From: Apteryx mantelli
Taxonomy: Eukaryota; Chordata; Aves; Apterygiformes; Apterygidae
Direction of reading: 5' to 3'
Assembly (NCBI RefSeq): GCF_036417845.1
Contig: NC_089983.1
Span: forward strand, 20,861,207 to 20,925,206
Length of the DNA: 64,000 bases
The position numbers were made by a program, and so were the translations under genes. Of the stretch, positions 60,501 through 64,000 are shown in pieces; positions within the stretch are counted from its first letter, which is position 1; the number at the start of each line of letters is the position of its first letter. The notes under the pieces were generated by a model. That model saw only the letters and a list, made by a program, of their open reading frames with translations, made no database searches and had not been told where the DNA came from.

Positions 60501-63500
60501 AGTATCAGACCATCTAGGAGTCTTGTCCATAATTCTGAACCTCCAAACATGGCTGCCATAAATCAACAGGTTAAGGGTTCAGGATCTAATGATGGTATTA
60601 TATTAATCATTTTGGTAGTTTTAGGAATTAAGACAGGGTTAAGGTATTGGCAGCCCTGTGTTTTAGGATATATGGTACTGGCTTTTTCAACAGAAACATA
60701 ATTTAGACATTGATTAAAAAGAAAAGGCTGAATCTTCTGAATGCGAGGTGGTTGCAAACAAAACCTGTAATTCCATCTTCATTAGAAAAATAAGTATACT
60801 GCAATATTTACTAGGCCTGTTCCACACAGAAAATTTGGAACAATACATTCCTTTCTTATCCTTAAGTTTACATCTGAAGAAATAAAAATGTTATTGTATT
60901 CATTGTCCCATTGTATCTCTACTAGATCAGATAGAGTGGGTGTGTTCTCGCTCTCTTTGAAGTTGTGTCATTCACTTCAGTGATAGCAGGACTTGAGTGG
61001 CATATTTAAACAGCATCTAAATAAAAAGCTTGGAAGGCATTGTATATAGTTTATGCAGTAATATCCACCCTTCATTTATAAGTACAAGACATTTTGCTCC
61101 ATTATGAAAGTGCGTGAATTATTAGAATGATCACTGAAAAGCTCACAATCATAAGATCTTTACCATTACACTACATTGTTTCTTATCAGTAGTTTTTCCT
61201 GTCCCACGGAAACACTGTTTAAATTTAAACAACTCTCCATTGAATAACAACTGTATTCTTTAGTTTTTAAAGATACGTTAGAATTTCTTTTCTTCCTAAA
61301 CATATTAAAATTTTGCTGAGACACAGCACTCTGGAAAAGCAAGCCTGAATTATTTTATTAAAGAAAAGTCAAGTTCCAGTGGTTCAATGACTTTTATCTA
61401 GTATCAGCTGATTCTTAAGGGTTTTTCAAAAGAATATAAAACAATTATGTTCAAAAAATAATGTGTGGGAACTCATTCCTTCCAAAAATATAAGGAAATG
61501 AACTATTTTACTGTACACTTCCTACGGTTCCCCATTTCTTTCTCGGTACCATTTGTTTCTTCACCCCCTGGACTACCACCTAAAATAACTTTTTATCTTC
61601 ATACATGCGTTCTGTTAAAAGCCCAATGATGGAGAAAATAGTAGTGCTCAAACACCTGCTGTAGATGCTCTCAGGACATGGAGAAAAAATATTTCACATC
61701 CAGGAGAGGAATAGCTGGAGAACTATTCCTTGATTACCACCAGTTCTGATGTTCTTTCAAATCTACTTCTGAACAGTACGCAGTCTCGGTATGCAGGAAG
61801 TGACCTCACCAAATCCTTGCCAAATTCTGATGTTATTTAATCAAAGAGTATATCAGCACACTATGAAAGTGTAATTTAAACTACCTGGGCCCCATTTGAA
61901 ATGTGTCTAAAAATAATTTAAAAAAAATCTGATTTCCTCTGTCAATAATTGGTAAACACCAATTGAAAGGAAAAGAGTCAACTGGTACTTGTTAACACAA
62001 GTAAGATGTGAAAGTACTAAGCATTTAGAATGCCAATAGTGAAATACAGTGAAAATCTGATTCTTTTTCACTTTTTGATAACACTCTTAAAAATAAACTA
62101 AAACTCTCATAACATAGTATAGTCTGAGTTAAATCATCTGCCTCTGTTTTCTCAAGCACACACCTGGATTTGTTATATTTAAGATGAGTTTGTACATACT
62201 AACACAAAGTTTAGCAAATGGAAATGATAAAATGATCAATATAAATTCATACATACTCCTTCCTATTATGAACTGTGTCATGGGATAATTGTTTCCTCTC
62301 TCTAATACATATCTTTATCATTCTAGCTTGGAATGGCTTGGGGCTCCCAAAGCATTTGAAATACTGAACTTTGAATGCATGCATCTAAGTGCATTCCAGA
62401 CATAACTCTGTATCTCTAGTGAAGGAGGAATGACAGGAAAGGGAAAAAAATCACCATATAAAACAATAAAGATACACATATACAGAAAATTCAGTACCTC
62501 AAAATGCCTGTATTTTCAGTCAAGCACTCTTTTCTCTAGAAAAAAAGGCTGTGTAAATACACACATACCAAAGATCTTCTAAATAGTCCTAAAATGTAAA
62601 ATGAAAGTCAATCAAGCCATGCATTTTTACCTTTTCTTGAAACTGGATCCTAATATTACCTGCTAACTGGCAGATAATACTGACACTGCCTGGAAAATTG
62701 TACTAATGTGAAGAAATTTTTTTATAAATCTGGAATAAATTTGTCAGTTTTTTTAAAAAATCCAGTGTTAATGGTGAGAGCTTTGAATAGCAATTTTTTG
62801 TCGAGTTTTAAAAATACCTAGTGCATCTTTTATAAACTGGAATCATACATAACCATAGCAGAAAATTAAATCTATTTTCAAGCTCCCTTTACTTCCAGAA
62901 ACAAAAAGAGGCGTGTAAGAGACCTTGAGCTAACTAAAAGGAAGGGTAAAAAGCTACTTCACTCAAATATAAATTCTGAAAAGCTCTACTGAGCTTCTGC
63001 GATGGAGTCCTTTTATCTTTGTCAATAAAATACACTTACCTAGCATCATCTATTAGCAGATTTCCATCCTGGCTACTTTACACTATATCAAGAGGTCTCT
63101 GTGAGAGCTACTGCACAGGTAGAAAAGATCCTTAAGATCTCGGAGCGATACTCATTCTAATGCATTTTGATCATCTTTGGTAGATGAAAGGTGCTTCATC
63201 ACCTATTTCTTTTCTACTGCAGTTAGTCAGTGCTAAACAACAGTTTCCAAGTTAGTCCTGAAGTATAAGGGAAGGCTTTTTGAGGTCATTGATTAATTTT
63301 TATAAGATAATGGCTCAACCCAAAAGAAACATCAAGATGGGGCTACTGTTGCACTCAGATACCAGAAGGGGAAAAAGAAATTCACAAACTATTCACTGTC
63401 TTTGGGATAAACTGACGGCTTTTGGTGCTATAATTTTGGGGTCATAAACCTTCTTAATCTGAAATGCATATGTCTCAATCTGGGCAACTTGAAATTGTGA

Positions 63501-64000
63501 TCATGAGATGCCTCTGAAAATTTTGGTCTCAGGGTATCAATGAACTTTCAAATCTTAATGCAGTAACAAACTTTTTATTTTTCTCCTCCACAAGACATTT
63601 TCCACCTCTGTTAATGGCCAAAACTGCCTGTCTATTTTAGGTAGGAGAGAAAAAAACTGTTTGGTATGACATTTTCTGCTCATAAAAATCTATTGAGTTA
63701 TATAAAGTAGGCATCCAGAATAAAACTCAAAGGCATCACCAATTAATATACATTTAAATTAACAGCATAGACTAGTATCTTTGACGAAAACAAGTGAATC
63801 CTTGCAAACTTTTTTTGATCATGGTAATATCTAAAATAAGTAGAATTAATAAGGCATATTATAAAACAATGTTATGTATGTTAATGTCTTGCTCTATATT
63901 TAGAACTTATTTTAAATTGCAATAGGAAAGTACTACAGGTTGAGTAATTTTCATGACATATTTTATAGCTCTAGGAATTCTCTCATGATTACTTCCTGAT
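57502..64000. other. Intergenic AT-rich sequence
   Basis: No supported gene. A + strand frame at 57783-57986 and a run of four overlapping - strand frames at 59173-59782 were examined and not assigned. Confidence 0.6.

Overview
The window is vertebrate nuclear DNA from an AT-rich locus and most likely comes from a bird. CALCRL is clearly identifiable. Introns are fairly compact, and I see no SINEs, long LINEs or endogenous retroviruses across 64 kb. A crocodile, turtle or other sauropsid cannot be excluded from sequence alone.

Region 1 (1-26.8 kb, + strand): the 3' two-thirds of CALCRL, the class B G-protein-coupled receptor for CGRP and adrenomedullin. Eight coding exons (1581 to 23022) encode everything from the start of TM1 through the cytoplasmic tail. 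All reading frames are intact and every splice site is canonical. The signal peptide and hormone-binding ectodomain lie upstream of the window. A 3' UTR of about 3.8 kb runs to a polyadenylation signal at 26818. It holds earlier alternative poly(A) signals, a sense-strand G-quadruplex motif and three Pumilio-type elements.

Region 2 (about 31.8-41 kb, possibly to 46.8 kb, - strand): the apparent wreck of a multi-exon gene for an extracellular mosaic protein, transcribed toward CALCRL. The clearest piece is an HYR (hyalin repeat) domain exon at 39848-40065. Further candidate exons lie at 36022-36249, 34677-34912, 33648-33758, 32075-32295 (sushi-like) and 31851-31970. Several are symmetric phase 1-1 modules with good splice sites. 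The set also carries one-base length deficits, in-frame stops and, in the HYR exon, a probable lost splice donor (TT where GT is expected). I read this as a unitary pseudogene. I cannot name the parent gene.

Region 3 (about 46.8-64 kb): mostly featureless AT-rich intergenic sequence. The exception is a + strand stretch at 56920-57501 that stays in one reading frame for about 190 codons with four internal stops. It may be a decayed coding exon; ZSWIM2, CALCRL's neighbour in mammals, is one untested guess.

Small features include several microsatellites, a perfect 15-bp stem hairpin in a CALCRL intron and a few short tandem duplications. The only gene that looks functional here is CALCRL. No tRNA, rRNA or CRISPR was seen.
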